A DNA stretch of 48,600 bases from Lysobacterales bacterium (GTDB lineage: Bacteria; Pseudomonadota; Gammaproteobacteria; Xanthomonadales; Xanthomonadaceae): contig JAGRJY010000110.1 in assembly GCA_020442465.1 (NCBI GenBank), forward strand, positions 1 through 48,600. The letters are read 5' to 3'. Both the position numbers and the translations under genes were made by a program. Shown in pieces: positions 48,526 to 48,600 of this stretch. The notes under the pieces were generated by a model that saw only the letters and a program-made list of their open reading frames with translations, had not been told where the DNA came from and made no database searches. Numbering within the stretch: position 1 is the stretch's first letter; every line of letters begins with the position of its first letter.

Positions 48526-48600
48526 GGGCGGTTAGCTCAGCGGTAGAGCACTACCTTGACATGGTAGGGGTCACAGGTTCGAACCCTGTACCGCCCACCA
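48526..48600 (+). tRNA. tRNA-Val (GAC)
   Basis: A complete 75-nt cloverleaf ends at the last base of the window. The acceptor GGGCGGT pairs with ACCGCCC, the discriminator is A and CCA is encoded. The anticodon loop TTGACAT gives GAC. D-arm (GCTCAGCGGTAGAGC) and T-arm (TTCGAAC loop) are normal. Confidence 0.98.

Overview
The window looks like the chromosome of a GC-rich gammaproteobacterium, most likely a member of Xanthomonadales/Lysobacterales. This rests on high GC, an Oar-type TonB-dependent receptor, a THX ribosomal protein, LpxH, the HutF (deiminase) route of histidine breakdown, PpnN, and a fimT-pilV-pilW-pilX-pilY1-pilE operon. The assignment is inferred from gene content, not from a marker-gene comparison.

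Region 1 (1-6.66 kb) appears to be one end of an integrated mobile element. It holds the last codons of an unknown gene, a gene-free stretch with at least five hairpins, and one very large leftward gene (745-6360, about 1,870 aa). That gene carries two recognisable tyrosine-recombinase catalytic modules and a decayed third. Upstream of it lie an AT-rich stretch with short direct and inverted repeats, then a 44-nt remnant of the 3' part of a tRNA-Arg(ACG) gene and that tRNA's old terminator. This fits integration at a tRNA gene, with the rest of the element and the intact tRNA beyond the left edge of the window.

Region 2 (6.8-19 kb) is chromosomal. A leftward three-gene operon encodes a class IV aminotransferase, a PAPS-type sulfotransferase and an MSOX-family flavin oxidase. 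It is followed by an S9 peptidase lipoprotein, a pirin, a ppi-lpxH pair, a DUF4399-like exported protein, gltX, zur overlapping an exported aspartoacylase/desuccinylase-family enzyme, and the small ribosomal protein THX.

Region 3 (19-29 kb) is central metabolism and stress defence. It has hutI, a CaiB/BaiF CoA-transferase and divergent hutF (histidine and amino-acid catabolism), nadC with a Trm112-like gene, purE-purK, sodB, a monothiol glutaredoxin, a degenerate SDR, and marC.

Region 4 (29-36.5 kb) has the Oar-like receptor, a double cyclic-nucleotide-binding/rhodanese fusion, ppnN, and an AlgZ/FimS-like histidine kinase that ends tail-to-tail with ppnN.

Region 5 (36.6-45.1 kb) is the type IV pilus minor-pilin operon fimT-pilV-pilW-pilX-pilY1-pilE, then tRNA-Asn, tandem short repeats, and an isolated second fimT/gspH gene on the other strand. 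Region 6 (45.5-48.6 kb) has uvrB, an unrecognised membrane protein and tRNA-Val(GAC) at the very end.
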